The notes: a model not told the origin generated them from the letters alone. 64,000 nucleotides of DNA from Brasilonema sp. UFV-L1 (GCF_012912105.1 NZ_QMEA01000020.1:60749-124748), one strand, 5' to 3'; numbered from the stretch's first letter, positions 28,183 through 37,303 are shown. Numbers and translations: made by a program.

Positions 28183-28659
28183 TCATTCACTCATGACAGA
28201 AGCTCTATGTTGAGCTTCTTGCCAAAGTTTTTGGAGAAAGAACTCAGTGCATGAAGCAGAGCGATCGCCCCACATAGATGGGCACTCTGCAGCATCGCCT
28301 TTTGAGCAGCTTCCTCCGAGAACATCGCCCGCAAGTGAATCACTCATCGCGGTGACAAAAATGCCATCAGCATCCTGGGAACCATTTGATAGCCAATAAC
28401 CTCGTAGAATCACCTCCACACACTCATTATCACAACCACACAGTGCGATGATTTCATTGTCCTCTTTATTGACAAGAGTCTTAAGTATTTCTACTCCTGG
28501 CAAATTAACAGGAAGTAAAAAGGAAGCAGTGCTGGGTTCAACGCAAAGAGATTGACCCACTCGCAGTGCCAAAATCACTCGCGCTTGTACCCATTCTTCC
28601 AACGATTGAACTAAACACTCTAAACAAAAGCTCGTTTCAGTGTACGTTAATTTCAGCAT
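28183..28659 (-). CDS. Conserved cyanobacterial hypothetical protein
   Basis: 158 residues (MLKLTYTETSFCLECLVQSL). I believe it belongs to a family restricted to cyanobacteria, recognised by the opening TYTETSFxLECLxQSLEEWV and by RVGQSLCVEPSTASFLLPV. Function unknown. There are ten cysteines, several in the C-terminal half (CGCDNEC, GGSCSKGDAAEC), where they may bind metal. It begins three bases after the stop of the truncated HNH reading frame, so the two form one transcription unit. Confidence 0.7.
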   Translation of the reverse strand: MLKLTYTETSFCLECLVQSLEEWVQARVILALRVGQSLCVEPSTASFLLPVNLPGVEILKTLVNKEDNEIIALCGCDNECVEVILRGYWLSNGSQDADGIFVTAMSDSLAGDVLGGSCSKGDAAECPSMWGDRSASCTEFFLQKLWQEAQHRASVMSE

Positions 28660-28662
28660 TCC

Positions 28663-28884
28663 TTATGCTCTCCTGTGATTCCAGGTTTGCTTTGAGCGAG
28701 GTGAGTAAACTTCCCATCTGGCTTGGCTGGAAAAATATAGTGATTCAGCCTTATTTGTTACTAACAATACAATCGCTTGTTTGATATTAACCTGATACAG
28801 TGGCAAGTCACTTTGAGAAAACACGATCACGGATTGTTCTAAAACTCGCATCACGCTTGTCACAGCTTGACTCCTCATAAACAA
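28663..28884 (-). pseudogene. N-terminal part of an HNH endonuclease, lacking the HNH motif
   Basis: 73 codons. VLEQSVIVFSQSDLPLYQVN, then IKQAIVLLVTNKAESLYF matches the N-terminal wing of cyanobacterial HNH endonucleases (normally ~165 residues with CxxC, a DHxxP and HNH zinc motifs after residue ~80). Here the frame stops after PRSKQTWNHRRA, so the nuclease domain is gone. It is either a relic or a small protein that keeps only the wing. It precedes the hypothetical gene at 28659 by three bases. Confidence 0.6.
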
Positions 28885-28917
28885 ACCCCCGCTTCTTATT
28901 GAGTTGAAGCGGGGGTT
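28884..28917 (-). terminator. Strong hairpin at the start of the HNH fragment
   Basis: AACCCCCGCTTC (28884-28895) and GAAGCGGGGGTT (28906-28917) form a perfect 12-bp stem with a ten-base loop. On the minus strand it is followed by TGTTTATG, where the ATG is the start of the truncated frame. It probably ends a minus-strand transcript coming from 28970-29260. Confidence 0.65.
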
Positions 28918-29269
28918 GGAATTTGACCTTTAAGTCTTCTTCTTTTACCTCTACAGAGGTACAGCATCTTGTTATAATCTGTACCTCCCGCTTCGTCGTT
29001 CTAGTCTTCGTACTGCATTCAGTACACCAATGCTGGCATATTGAGAATCATTATTGCCCTCTGTGATTTGCCATTTATTCAGGCTACCGTCTCCCATAAA
29101 TAAATACTCCACTCCCAAAGCAGGTGATTTCCAACTCAATCGGCAGTTGGCAACACGCAAGGAAGTAGAGATCGGGTAAACGGATTTCACAGAAAATTTC
29201 ACCTATTGAACATTCCTTTAAACATACTACACTTGTATTACTATCCTGTCCATAGTTTAAGGAGAAAAA
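28885..29269. other. Gap upstream of the RHH gene at 29270
   Basis: About 385 bp. Two overlapping minus-strand frames (29202-28972 and 29278-29084) read as partly protein-like but match nothing I know. A strong hairpin ends this stretch at 28884-28917, so a short minus-strand transcript or RNA could exist here. Confidence 0.4.
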
Positions 29270-29608
29270 ATGATGCATACAATAGCTCGCACACCAACCA
29301 CCGACATGGAAGTGACCAGCATCCGTTTAGAACGGGAATTGAAAGATAAACTCAAAGAATTAGCTGGTAATCAGGGATATCAAGCTTTGATTCGAGACAT
29401 TCTCTGGAATTATGTCCAGCAAAAATCAGGTGAGTGGAAACCTCGGTTTTCGCGAGCCGATATTCGCGCTAGCATAGCCGCAACTGCACAACAAGAAGAA
29501 CGCTGTGTACTCACTGGTCAACTCATTTCACCAAAACAACCGATGTTATTAGGACTGACAAGAAATGGCGATATGGTTCCTCTCAGTATCGAGAGTTTAG
29601 CTGGTTAA
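29270..29608 (+). CDS. Small RHH-type DNA-binding protein
   Basis: 112 residues. The N-terminal half (TDMEVTSIRLERELKDKLKE, then LAGNQGYQALIRDILWNYVQ) fits a ribbon-helix-helix domain. The C-terminal half (RADIRASIAATAQQEERCVL, TGQLISPKQPMLLGLTRNGD) is a small conserved-looking domain that I cannot name. AAGGAG lies five bases before the ATG at 29270. A strong hairpin terminator follows. It is likely a local regulator; the target is unknown. Confidence 0.75.
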   Translation: MMHTIARTPTTDMEVTSIRLERELKDKLKELAGNQGYQALIRDILWNYVQQKSGEWKPRFSRADIRASIAATAQQEERCVLTGQLISPKQPMLLGLTRNGDMVPLSIESLAG

Positions 29609-30429
29609 ACTTTTTCAAGTGAACGCAGCTGGCGTTGCTCTATGTGATACTGCAACGGGCTGCGTTCATATTTTACTCTTTCTTGTTGCTCAGTATATTT
29701 AAGAATTCACAATATGAAATTCTTAGAGTGTTAGCCTATCGATTTTTCAGTTCTTTCATCAAGCAGCTGTTGCACCAGCAAAAGTTTTAACAACACTACA
29801 CATACGAAAACCCTGAGCCTTAGTCATACAGCAGCCATTCCGAGAGCGTTCCCTTATTCCTACTTCGGAGATCCGGAGTAAAACAGCCTTCATACCTGGC
29901 GCGTGAAATCTAGGTTCTGTACCTCACTGACTAGCAAACTGCTGTCAGTCAAATCTTGTAAACAATTATGAATTAAGAATATAATACCTAAAAAGTTTTT
30001 GGGTCTTTGTGAACACAAACCATAGAAAATTCTTTGAAACTTTGTGTTGATAACATTTTCTTCTGGCTAAACTCGCAAGTTTTCACTCAATGACTGTATC
30101 AAATGTTTTGTGATATTTAATACCAAAAAAGCAAAAAAACTATCCGTGGTAACGCGGATGCTATTCACAGAGCTTTCGCCTCAAGACCAGAGAAATTACG
30201 GTTTATATGTGGAGGCTGGCAGGATATTCTAAATCAAGGTTAGCTAGTTATTGAAGGCAAAAATAGCCGAAAATTCTTTACAGACAACGTCTTAAGAAAA
30301 TTTTAATTTTTATTCACATAAAGAAAAATTTATCTCACAAAGGATTTGACTATCTCTAATAGAAAGGGGCTATAACAGGTAGCACAAGCTTTGGGTGAAT
30401 GATATGCCGAGAGGTTGCTTACGAAAAAA
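29609..30429. other. Long non-coding gap
   Basis: About 820 bp. Apart from the terminator at 29621-29672, I see no gene, RNA gene or clear repeat. The last 200 bp are AT-rich and probably carry the promoter of the kinase-like gene at 30430. Confidence 0.5.
29621..29672 (+). terminator. Hairpin terminator after the RHH gene
   Basis: GAACGCAGC (29621-29629) pairs with GCTGCGTTC (29659-29667) over a 29-base loop that contains a further short pairing (GGCGTTGC with GCAAC-like bases). It is followed by ATATTTT. Confidence 0.6.
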
Positions 30430-32469
30430 ATGGGATCAAGATTCAAGAGTGTACCAAAAATGAATAAATTTTTATCGCCGTCTAAGCATTTAGACGAAGC
30501 AGATCTACAGAAACAATACTCAGTTAAGCTGATGCAGCATCCGGAAGAACCTGTCTACCAGTTAATACAAGAAATTAATAAAATCATTGCCAATAGCTCA
30601 ACTCCGACAAGGATGCTGCAAGATGTTGCCAAAGTGCTAGGAGTTGCTTTTAAAGTAGATGGCTGTAGCTTAGTGACAGTATCAGGTGAAGTGTCGAGTG
30701 AGACAATAATTGCGAACTGGTGTGCCCGAGATCATTCAGAGTTGTCTGGTGGAGATGAAATATTTCCAATAGAACAGCATTTGGACGTAGCAGTGATGGA
30801 ATGTGCTTCTGAGACATTGAGCATTGAAGATGTTTCAACAATTCAAAAAAGTTTGGCAATTGGACATCAATCTTTGCCACTAACAATTAAAGCTGTTTTA
30901 GCCATCTCCACTCGTTTTGGTAGCAAAAATAACGGCGTAATTAGTCTGATAAAATCACAGCCATACATTTGGCGAGAATCAGAAAAACAACTCTTAAAAG
31001 CTGTAGAGTCGTGTTGCGCGATCGCATTTTCTCAAGTTGCACAAGCCCAGCAGATTGCGGCTCAAAACCAGTACCTACGAACTTCTGTACAGCATCAAAG
31101 TTTAATCAAGCAATTAACGATAATAAGTCGTAGCAATCTGGAGTTAAATCAAATGCTTCAGCTAGCGCTAACTTCTACAGCTGAGGCTCTGGAAACAGAT
31201 CGTGGTTTGCTCATACTGCTGAAATATACCGATCCATTATTTAGAAATCGACCAAAAAAACAAATTCTCAAAGCAAAAGCCTCTGTTGTCGGTGAATGGA
31301 ATAAGAAAACAGAAAATTTCCTCATAAATCAATCAGAGACTTCTTTTTTTATTTCCGACTGTGGTTTATGCCAGCGTGCCTTTCTAAACTCTGGGAAACC
31401 ATTAATCATCAATGACATCAATGACGATACAGATTTAAAAGATACTTTAACAGTTGCCCCAGTATTTGCAATAGAAGCGCTGCCTGCAGTACTATTAATG
31501 CCATTAGAAATTCAAGGTAAAGTATTAGGATTTTTAGTTTTACAGCAATCAGTTGCTCGCAATTGGCAATCAGCAGAATTAAATATAGTACAAATGGTTT
31601 GTGCTCAACTGAGCAATACGATCATTCAAACACAGACACTACGTCAAGTACAAACATTGGTAGATGAACGTACAGCACAACTGCAACGTAGTTTAGAAGT
31701 TCAAGCAAGACTCTACGAAATCAAGCGCCAACAAACTGAGCAGTTGCAGAGGCTGAACGATTTAAAAGATGAATTTTTAAGCAATATTAGCGATCGCTTG
31801 CGTCATCCACTGACAAGGATCCGTTTGGCTATTCGTAACTTACGTCAAATGGGACAATTAAACGAGCGTCAGACTAAGTACGCCCATATGATCGAGCAAG
31901 ATTGTACCGATGAAATTAATTTAATTAACGACTTACTAAAACTCCAAGCATTAGCAACCCATAATGAACGTCCGCAATTAGAAACTACTGATATAAATGC
32001 CAGAATTCGTGATTTAGCAACCATTTTTGATACTAAACTAGCAGAGAAAGGCATAAGGCTTTCCCTAAATTTGCCAGATTCACCACTGACAGTGCAAACT
32101 GAAGCAGAGAGCTTTGACCGCATTCTACAGGAATTATTAACAAATGCTAGTAAATACTCAGAACATGACACTGTTGTTCATTTGGAAGTTACTCATCAAC
32201 TCAATCAACAACTTGATCAAGTTATCATTAAAGTTAGTAATATAGGACGTGGCATTTCACAAGAAGAAGCCACTTACATATTTGACAGGTTTCGTCGGGG
32301 GCAAGGGAGATGGACTCCTGGAGCTGGCGTAGGACTTGCTCTGGTCAAGTCTTTAGTTCAACATCTAAATGGGTCAATAGCAGTGGAGAGTATGCCCATT
32401 GAAGACTCCAGCTTATGTACAATCTGCTTTACCCTGACACTGCCCCAATTTTCTGACCAAGATGACTGA
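30430..32469 (+). CDS. GAF-domain histidine-kinase-like protein lacking the usual phospho-His
   Basis: About 679 residues from the ATG at 30430 (TTG 30415 and ATG 30460 are alternatives). Two GAF-like domains (about 55-205 and 230-410) precede a coiled coil (TLVDERTAQLQRSLEVQARL) and a HisKA/HATPase pair. The H-box reads ISDRLRHPLT instead of SHELRTPLT: the phospho-accepting His is Asp455 and a His sits four positions later. The N-box (LLTNASKYS) is present, but the G1 box reads SNIGRGIS, with Asn for the ATP-contact Asp. The G2 box GAGVGLALVK is good. It may be a non-autophosphorylating kinase homologue that signals by binding. No regulator gene is adjacent; an SRPBCC gene follows 6 bp later. 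Confidence 0.88.
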   Translation: MGSRFKSVPKMNKFLSPSKHLDEADLQKQYSVKLMQHPEEPVYQLIQEINKIIANSSTPTRMLQDVAKVLGVAFKVDGCSLVTVSGEVSSETIIANWCARDHSELSGGDEIFPIEQHLDVAVMECASETLSIEDVSTIQKSLAIGHQSLPLTIKAVLAISTRFGSKNNGVISLIKSQPYIWRESEKQLLKAVESCCAIAFSQVAQAQQIAAQNQYLRTSVQHQSLIKQLTIISRSNLELNQMLQLALTSTAEALETDRGLLILLKYTDPLFRNRPKKQILKAKASVVGEWNKKTENFLINQSETSFFISDCGLCQRAFLNSGKPLIINDINDDTDLKDTLTVAPVFAIEALPAVLLMPLEIQGKVLGFLVLQQSVARNWQSAELNIVQMVCAQLSNTIIQTQTLRQVQTLVDERTAQLQRSLEVQARLYEIKRQQTEQLQRLNDLKDEFLSNISDRLRHPLTRIRLAIRNLRQMGQLNERQTKYAHMIEQDCTDEINLINDLLKLQALATHNERPQLETTDINARIRDLATIFDTKLAEKGIRLSLNLPDSPLTVQTEAESFDRILQELLTNASKYSEHDTVVHLEVTHQLNQQLDQVIIKVSNIGRGISQEEATYIFDRFRRGQGRWTPGAGVGLALVKSLVQHLNGSIAVESMPIEDSSLCTICFTLTLPQFSDQDD

Positions 32470-32475
32470 TTATTT

Positions 32476-33072
32476 TTGGCAAAAGTGACTGAAAAACACA
32501 ACACACAACAGGAACTGGATTTATCTGTCATCGGTGACGACACCGATCCAGAACTCAATGTAGTAGCCGCAGATGCTGACGATTTAGAAGCTGTAGAAGT
32601 TCAAATCGAGACGATACAGGAACGACAGCGACAAATCACTGCTAAACTCCAAATTCCCCAACCAGTAGAACAAGTCTGGAAAGTACTCACAGATTATGAA
32701 GCTTTAGCTGACTTCATCCCCAATTTGACAAAAAGCCGCCTCCTTGAGCATCCTCAAGGAGGTATTCGTTTAGAGCAAGTGGGTGCTCAGCGATTTTTAC
32801 GCTTTAACTTTTGTGCGCGTGTCGTTCTTGACTTAGAAGAATATTTTCCAAAAGCTATTCATTTCCGTATGGTAGAAGGAGATTTCAAAGATTTCTCAGG
32901 TAGCTGGCTATTAGAACCTTACTCTCTGAATGAAGCTCTGGAAACAGTTCTTTGCTACACTGTGAAGGTTTGGCCTAAACGCACTATGCCAGTTGGATTC
33001 ATTGAGCGCCGTCTTAGCAATGATATGCGATTAAACCTCATTGCAATCCGTAAACGGGTCTTAGATTCATGA
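32476..33072 (+). CDS. Cytoplasmic SRPBCC (cyclase/dehydrase-like) protein
   Basis: 198 residues. An acidic, low-complexity N-terminus (SVIGDDTDPELNVVAADADD) precedes a START/Bet v1-like domain: QIPQPVEQVWKVLTDYEALA, then DFIPNLTKSRLLEHPQGGIR, EQVGAQRFLRFNF, and a C-terminal helix (GFIERRLSNDMRLNLIAIRK). The family binds hydrophobic ligands in a deep cavity; many cyanobacterial genomes have it. The start is a TTG at 32476, or a GTG at 32485, six bases after the kinase-like gene's stop, so it is probably co-transcribed with it. There is no signal peptide. Confidence 0.85.
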   Translation: MAKVTEKHNTQQELDLSVIGDDTDPELNVVAADADDLEAVEVQIETIQERQRQITAKLQIPQPVEQVWKVLTDYEALADFIPNLTKSRLLEHPQGGIRLEQVGAQRFLRFNFCARVVLDLEEYFPKAIHFRMVEGDFKDFSGSWLLEPYSLNEALETVLCYTVKVWPKRTMPVGFIERRLSNDMRLNLIAIRKRVLDS

Positions 33073-33142
33073 ACAACAGAGGAAGAGGAGACAATTCAGT
33101 GACGCTTCTTAATATTTCTCCTCTTTTTCTGTTTTTCTCTAA

Positions 33143-33215
33143 TACCCCCAGGGGAATTCGAATCCCCGTTACCTCCGTGAAAGGGAGGTGTCCTAGGCCT
33201 CTAGACGATGGGGGC
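33143..33215 (-). tRNA. tRNA-Glu (UUC)
   Basis: On the minus strand, the acceptor GCCCCCA (33215-33209) pairs with TGGGGGT near 33150-33144, with A as discriminator at 33143. The D arm contains CGTCTAGAGGCCTAGGACA. The anticodon stem CCTCC/GGAGG holds loop CTTTCAC, anticodon TTC. The T arm is GGGGATTCGAATTCCCC. CCA is not encoded. In cyanobacteria this tRNA also feeds tetrapyrrole synthesis through glutamyl-tRNA reductase. Confidence 0.96.
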
Positions 33216-33614
33216 GCTTGGTTGACACTCTTATAAATCTAACGGTTTTCGCCACTGATGTCAACAGATTTTGAAAACTTTTCCAAAAAAATTACGGAAA
33301 GATGAAAAATAGGGACATGAAAACTGTGTATCAGCAAAAATGCTTACGAATGACAAAAACGCAGAGTTTAAAGTATAGAATATCTCTAGACAGTATAATA
33401 GCATGGGTTAAAAGCAAGTTTGCTTCGCCTTATACTCAAATGCAATCATCACTGCTAGTTCACAAAAAAGAAAGAAACTTAAAATTCAATTATGTTGAGT
33501 ATGATACAATACTCGGCTTAGTAAGGGACTGTGGATGTGATATTGCACCCTGTAGAGTTACAACCTACAATCCTTTACGAAAGATTTTGAAATTCATCGC
33601 TCAAAATCTACAGC
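33216..33614. other. Gap between tRNA-Glu and the antiporter gene
   Basis: About 400 bp. A 109-codon plus-strand frame (33302-33631) overlaps the start of the antiporter and looks unlike a conserved protein, so I do not call it. The stretch probably holds both promoters. Confidence 0.5.
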
Positions 33615-35537
33615 ATGGAAGCATCTTTTGAAATTACCCTGCAGATAGTAACGACTGTCTTTGCAGGCATTAGCGCTCAGGTACTGGCTGCATCTCTTAA
33701 GGTACCCAGCATTGTCTTTTTGCTGATGTTTGGCATTCTGCTTGGCTCTGATGGCATTGGGCTATTGCACCCTCAAATGCTAGGCACCGGTTTGGAAGTT
33801 ATTGTCGCTTTGGCAACAGCAATTATTCTGTTTGAAGGCGGACTTAACTTGGATTTGCAAGAGTTAGGCAAAGTTTCCACTAGCCTGCAATTGCTTGTTA
33901 CTCTGGGAACCATGATCACGCTGCTTGGGGGCGGTATGGCTGTGCATTGGCTAGGTGAATTTCCTTGGCCGATTGCTTTTCTCTACGCTTCCTTGGTAGT
34001 GGTGACAGGACCAACCGTTGTGAGTCCTCTACTCAAGCAAATCAATGTGGATCGGCAAGTAGCAACACTTTTGGAAGGGGAAGCCGTTCTCATTGACCCA
34101 GTAGGAGCTATCCTCGCCGTCGTGGTGCTCAACACGATATTAAACAACCACACTGACTTCATGACAGCAATGAGCAGTCTCATACTGCGCTTGGGTGTTG
34201 GTAGCATAATTGGTGCAGCCGGTGGCTGGCTGATGTCCTTAGTTAGCAAACGTGCCAACTTTCTCTCATTTGAGCTGAAAAACCTGGTTGTCCTAGCGGG
34301 ATTATGGGGCTTATTTGCTCTCTCGCAGATGATTCGCAGCGAGTCAGGATTGATGAGTGTTGTCGTTGCAGGAGTCGTTTTTGGAGCTTCCTCAGTCCCA
34401 GAAGAACGATTGTTGCGACGTTTTAAAGGTCAACTGACTATTCTCAGCGTTTCAGTGTTGTTCATCTTGCTAGCAGCTGACTTATCTATTGCGAGTGTGT
34501 TTGCTTTGGGTTGGGGCAGTGTGTTCACAGTGCTAGTATTGATGTTTGTTGTTCGCCCGATAAATATCCTTTTTTGTACCTGGAATAGTGATCTTAATTG
34601 GCGACAGAAATTGTTTTTAAGTTGGATCGCGCCACGCGGAATCGTTTCTGCCTCTGTTGCTTCTTTGTTTGCAATTTTACTGACTCAGCGCGGGATTAAC
34701 GGTGGTGAAGCCATCAAAGCTTTAGTATTTCTCACAATTATCATGACTGTCGTCTGTCAGGGATTAACGGCTGGTTGGGTTGCCAAATGTCTAGAAATCA
34801 CCTCAAAAGACGCCATAGGGGCGGTGATTGTGGGTTGTAATCCTTTGAGTTTATTGATTGCTCGGTTGTTTCAAGAACGGGGAGAACCAGTGGTGATGAT
34901 TGACACTGACCCGCAACGTTGTGAACAAGCTCAAGCACAAAATCTGAGAGTTATTTCTAGCAGCGCCTTAGATACTGGTGTACTAGAAGAAGCTGGACTT
35001 GCTTCAATGGGAACTTTTCTAGCAATGACTAGTAATGGTGAAGTTAATTTTGTCTTAGCACAACGTGCAACAGAAGAGTTTAACCCACCCCGTGTCTTGG
35101 CTGTTTTCCCTCGCGATCCACAAGCAACGACTTCCAATAATGAAAATAAGATTAACCAGGCTTTGATTCCAGATTTGCCAATTAAGATCTGGAATGAGTA
35201 TGTGAATGACGGACAGGTCAAGTTGGGGACAACGACGCTCAATGAATCTAGTTTTGACCTTCAACAAGAGCATTTGAAAGCGTTAATTAGAACTGGCGAG
35301 TTGATACCGTTATTGGTAGAACGAGAAGAACATCTTCAAGTTATGCCTGCATCACAAGAGTGGGAGGTTGGCGATCGCATCATCTACCTATTACACGATC
35401 CCAGACCACACTTATTAAAACGCTTGTCCGGTGGTAGCCAGTCAACTCGTCTCGCCCTTGAAAAATTACCGAAAGTTGAAGAAATACCATTAGCAAAACT
35501 CCCTCAACTTTCTGCGCGCGATACTTCTAGACTGTGA
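33615..35537 (+). CDS. CPA1-family Na+/H+ antiporter with C-terminal TrkA/RCK-like domain
   Basis: 640 residues. Twelve or so transmembrane helices (from IVTTVFAGISAQVLAASLKV to ~395) match NhaP-type antiporters: LFEGGLNLDLQELGK, SLVVVTGPTVVSPLL, and the active-site EGEAVLIDPVGAILAVVV with the Asp that binds the cation. APRGIVSASVASLFAILL is also typical. Residues ~400-520 form a Rossmann TrkA-N domain (GAVIVGCNPLSLLIARLFQE, VVMIDTDPQRCEQAQ), and ~545-625 a TrkA-C-like regulatory end. It exchanges Na+ or K+ for protons across the membrane, with nucleotide-linked control. ATG at 33615. Confidence 0.92.
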   Translation: MEASFEITLQIVTTVFAGISAQVLAASLKVPSIVFLLMFGILLGSDGIGLLHPQMLGTGLEVIVALATAIILFEGGLNLDLQELGKVSTSLQLLVTLGTMITLLGGGMAVHWLGEFPWPIAFLYASLVVVTGPTVVSPLLKQINVDRQVATLLEGEAVLIDPVGAILAVVVLNTILNNHTDFMTAMSSLILRLGVGSIIGAAGGWLMSLVSKRANFLSFELKNLVVLAGLWGLFALSQMIRSESGLMSVVVAGVVFGASSVPEERLLRRFKGQLTILSVSVLFILLAADLSIASVFALGWGSVFTVLVLMFVVRPINILFCTWNSDLNWRQKLFLSWIAPRGIVSASVASLFAILLTQRGINGGEAIKALVFLTIIMTVVCQGLTAGWVAKCLEITSKDAIGAVIVGCNPLSLLIARLFQERGEPVVMIDTDPQRCEQAQAQNLRVISSSALDTGVLEEAGLASMGTFLAMTSNGEVNFVLAQRATEEFNPPRVLAVFPRDPQATTSNNENKINQALIPDLPIKIWNEYVNDGQVKLGTTTLNESSFDLQQEHLKALIRTGELIPLLVEREEHLQVMPASQEWEVGDRIIYLLHDPRPHLLKRLSGGSQSTRLALEKLPKVEEIPLAKLPQLSARDTSRL

Positions 35538-36231
35538 ACGATCCACTGACTTCACTTACACTAAGTCTAGGGCTTCCAGATTCACGGGCGATGACCTCGT
35601 GTCATATCAAATCTGATAGCATCACAATACTGCGTAGGTTTTGGAAATTTATTTATCTCCCACAGGGGAGGCACTTGGGTTGCTTTTGAGGAAAAAAAGG
35701 CTTATCCGAGTAGTATTCGGTAGCATCGGAGTGAATCGCCTTGGGCTAAAACCTAATATTAACCAAAACAGCGAAGGTGTCAGTCGTCAGGAGCGTTCTC
35801 CCTGCCTACATTCCGCGCCTAAAGTCAGAATAGTTCTTGTACGACGCTCAGATGAGTAAAGGGGTAGCTCTGAGATGAATTGATCAACTGACCGGAATGC
35901 ACCTTTCTCAACAAAACCTAAAAAACCGGGTTTTTGAATAGAAAATTAAGGTAAAGCTTGTGTTGTCATTCTCAAGAAACTCGGTTTTTTAGTCTAGTGC
36001 AAGATATAACTCAACAAACTCTCTTAGCCGTTCTTGCCAATTGAGGACGGTTTTAAGTTTTTCTTATTAACCTTTTCGACCTTTACTTTAAAGTTTATCG
36101 ACTTGGTTTCGAGTGGTTCGTCACCATAAGGTTTCTCTCATGAGTGACTGGGGTAACTTGGGAGAATTTAAACACCACTAACAGTCATTATCTTAGATTA
36201 TTTGAGAAATCTAAATCGAGGAAATTACCAT
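35538..36231. other. Long gap with short inverted repeats
   Basis: About 690 bp. A 72-codon frame (35641-35859; ends APKVRIVLVRRSDE) reads as possibly an old mobile-element scrap, but I cannot place it. AAAAACC-G-GGTTTTT (35921-35935) and AAACTCGGTTTTTT near 35975 are short inverted repeats common between cyanobacterial genes. The end carries the promoter of the gene at 36232. Confidence 0.45.
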
Positions 36232-36861
36232 ATGTCGCAGTTGTTGCGTACTTGTTTGTTTGCAGGCTACTTTTCTGTGATAGTTACAATTGCAGTTACC
36301 CCATCTGTCTCGGCTGAATTATTCAATAGTCCTGTTGATAAATTACCTGTTGCCGAACGAGTAAAATTAAGAAATGGTCAAGCTTTAGTCACTGGAGAAA
36401 AAGGAAAGTATACTGCTAAAGTTTTGGTGACAGCTTCGCCAGATATTGCTTGGGAAGTACTGACTGATTATGATAATTTTTCTAAATTTTTACCTAATAC
36501 AGTATCGGGTAAAGTGCTTACAGTGAATGGCAATCAGAAAGTGGTCGAGCAGGTAGATACACGTCAGGTATTTTTAATGAATGTTCAATCACGCATTCGG
36601 TCAGCTATTACTGAAACTGCAAAAACCCGTATAGATTTTCGTCAAATTGATGGAGATTTACAAAGCTTAGATGGATACTGGAAAATTGAACCTGTAGCTC
36701 CCTATTCTGGTGCAAAAGCAAATCAAGTTTTAATTACGCAGGTCGTGGACGCTCAACCAAAATCAGGAACTCCAAAGGGAATCTTCTATAATCTTTTTAA
36801 AGATTCACTGGCTAAAATTATGATTGCAATAAAAAAAGAAGTCGATAGACGAACTCCTTAA
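36232..36861 (+). CDS. Exported SRPBCC (cyclase/dehydrase-like) protein
   Basis: 209 residues from the ATG at 36232, with GAGGA upstream; an upstream in-frame start at 36202 is less likely. A signal peptide (MSQLLRTCLFAGYFSVIVTI to PSVSA, ~27) precedes one START-like domain: VLVTASPDIAWEVLTDYDNF, SKFLPNTVSGKVLTVNGNQK, DFRQIDGDLQSLDGYWKIEP, and a C-terminal amphipathic helix (LFKDSLAKIMIAIKKEVDRR). It is the secreted relative of the SRPBCC gene at 32476. It probably binds a lipid or pigment in the periplasm or thylakoid lumen. Confidence 0.85.
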   Translation: MSQLLRTCLFAGYFSVIVTIAVTPSVSAELFNSPVDKLPVAERVKLRNGQALVTGEKGKYTAKVLVTASPDIAWEVLTDYDNFSKFLPNTVSGKVLTVNGNQKVVEQVDTRQVFLMNVQSRIRSAITETAKTRIDFRQIDGDLQSLDGYWKIEPVAPYSGAKANQVLITQVVDAQPKSGTPKGIFYNLFKDSLAKIMIAIKKEVDRRTP

Positions 36862-37227
36862 GCAAAACCTTATTTTCCCGCACGTTAAAGCCTAAGCTTA
36901 TAGAAGCTCATCTCCGATAAAACACATTCTGTTGCGTAAGGATTAGGAATGAGTTCTAAGCCGAAAGCGTGAGCTTTTTTATTGAGGTTTTTGATTATCC
37001 GATCAGCGTATCGTCGTCAGCTATGTATGAAAGAAACACATTTTTGTTAATTTCTTCAAAGACTTGCTGTATAAGGCTTGTAAAATGTGTTTCCGAAAAG
37101 TGATCGCATCTTTACATCGAAGATGGCCATTTAGCTAGTCATTCAGCTTTGACACTCGTTAACTCCAATGCTGTACAGGTTGTTCGAGTTTCTAGCATAA
37201 AAATATTGTGAAGGCTCTCCCATTTCA

Positions 37228-37271
37228 TACTCGTTATGAGTACAATAAAAAATTCATACTCGTTATGAGTA
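37228..37271. promoter_or_regulatory. Two identical palindromes ahead of rubrerythrin
   Basis: TACTCGTTATGAGTA occurs at 37228-37242 and again at 37257-37271, each flanked by TTCA on the left. Arms TACTC and GAGTA are inverted around a five-base centre; centres are 29 bp apart, close to three helical turns. They lie 62 bp before the rbr start and look like a double operator for a dimeric regulator, perhaps peroxide- or metal-responsive. They do not resemble the usual PerR or Fur boxes. Confidence 0.6.
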
Positions 37272-37283
37272 CGTTTTAACAAA

Positions 37284-37303
37284 ACTGCCATTCTCACGGC
37301 AGT
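37284..37303 (+). promoter_or_regulatory. Leader hairpin of rubrerythrin mRNA
   Basis: ACTGCC (37284-37289) and GGCAGT (37298-37303) form a short stem in the likely 5' leader, 30 bases ahead of the start and 16 ahead of the GGAGAGG ribosome site. Confidence 0.4.

Noticed and set aside
28972..29278. Two overlapping minus-strand frames as one frameshifted gene
   Set aside because: Neither half matches a family I know, so a frameshift cannot be argued. Only the hairpin after them is reported.
33302..33631. Plus-strand 109-codon frame overlapping the antiporter start
   Set aside because: Overlaps the well supported antiporter ATG, and has no recognisable domain or clear ribosome site.
35641..35859. 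Plus-strand 72-codon frame after the antiporter
   Set aside because: The ending looks vaguely like a mobile-element product but I could not tie it to a family. Kept only as part of the gap description.
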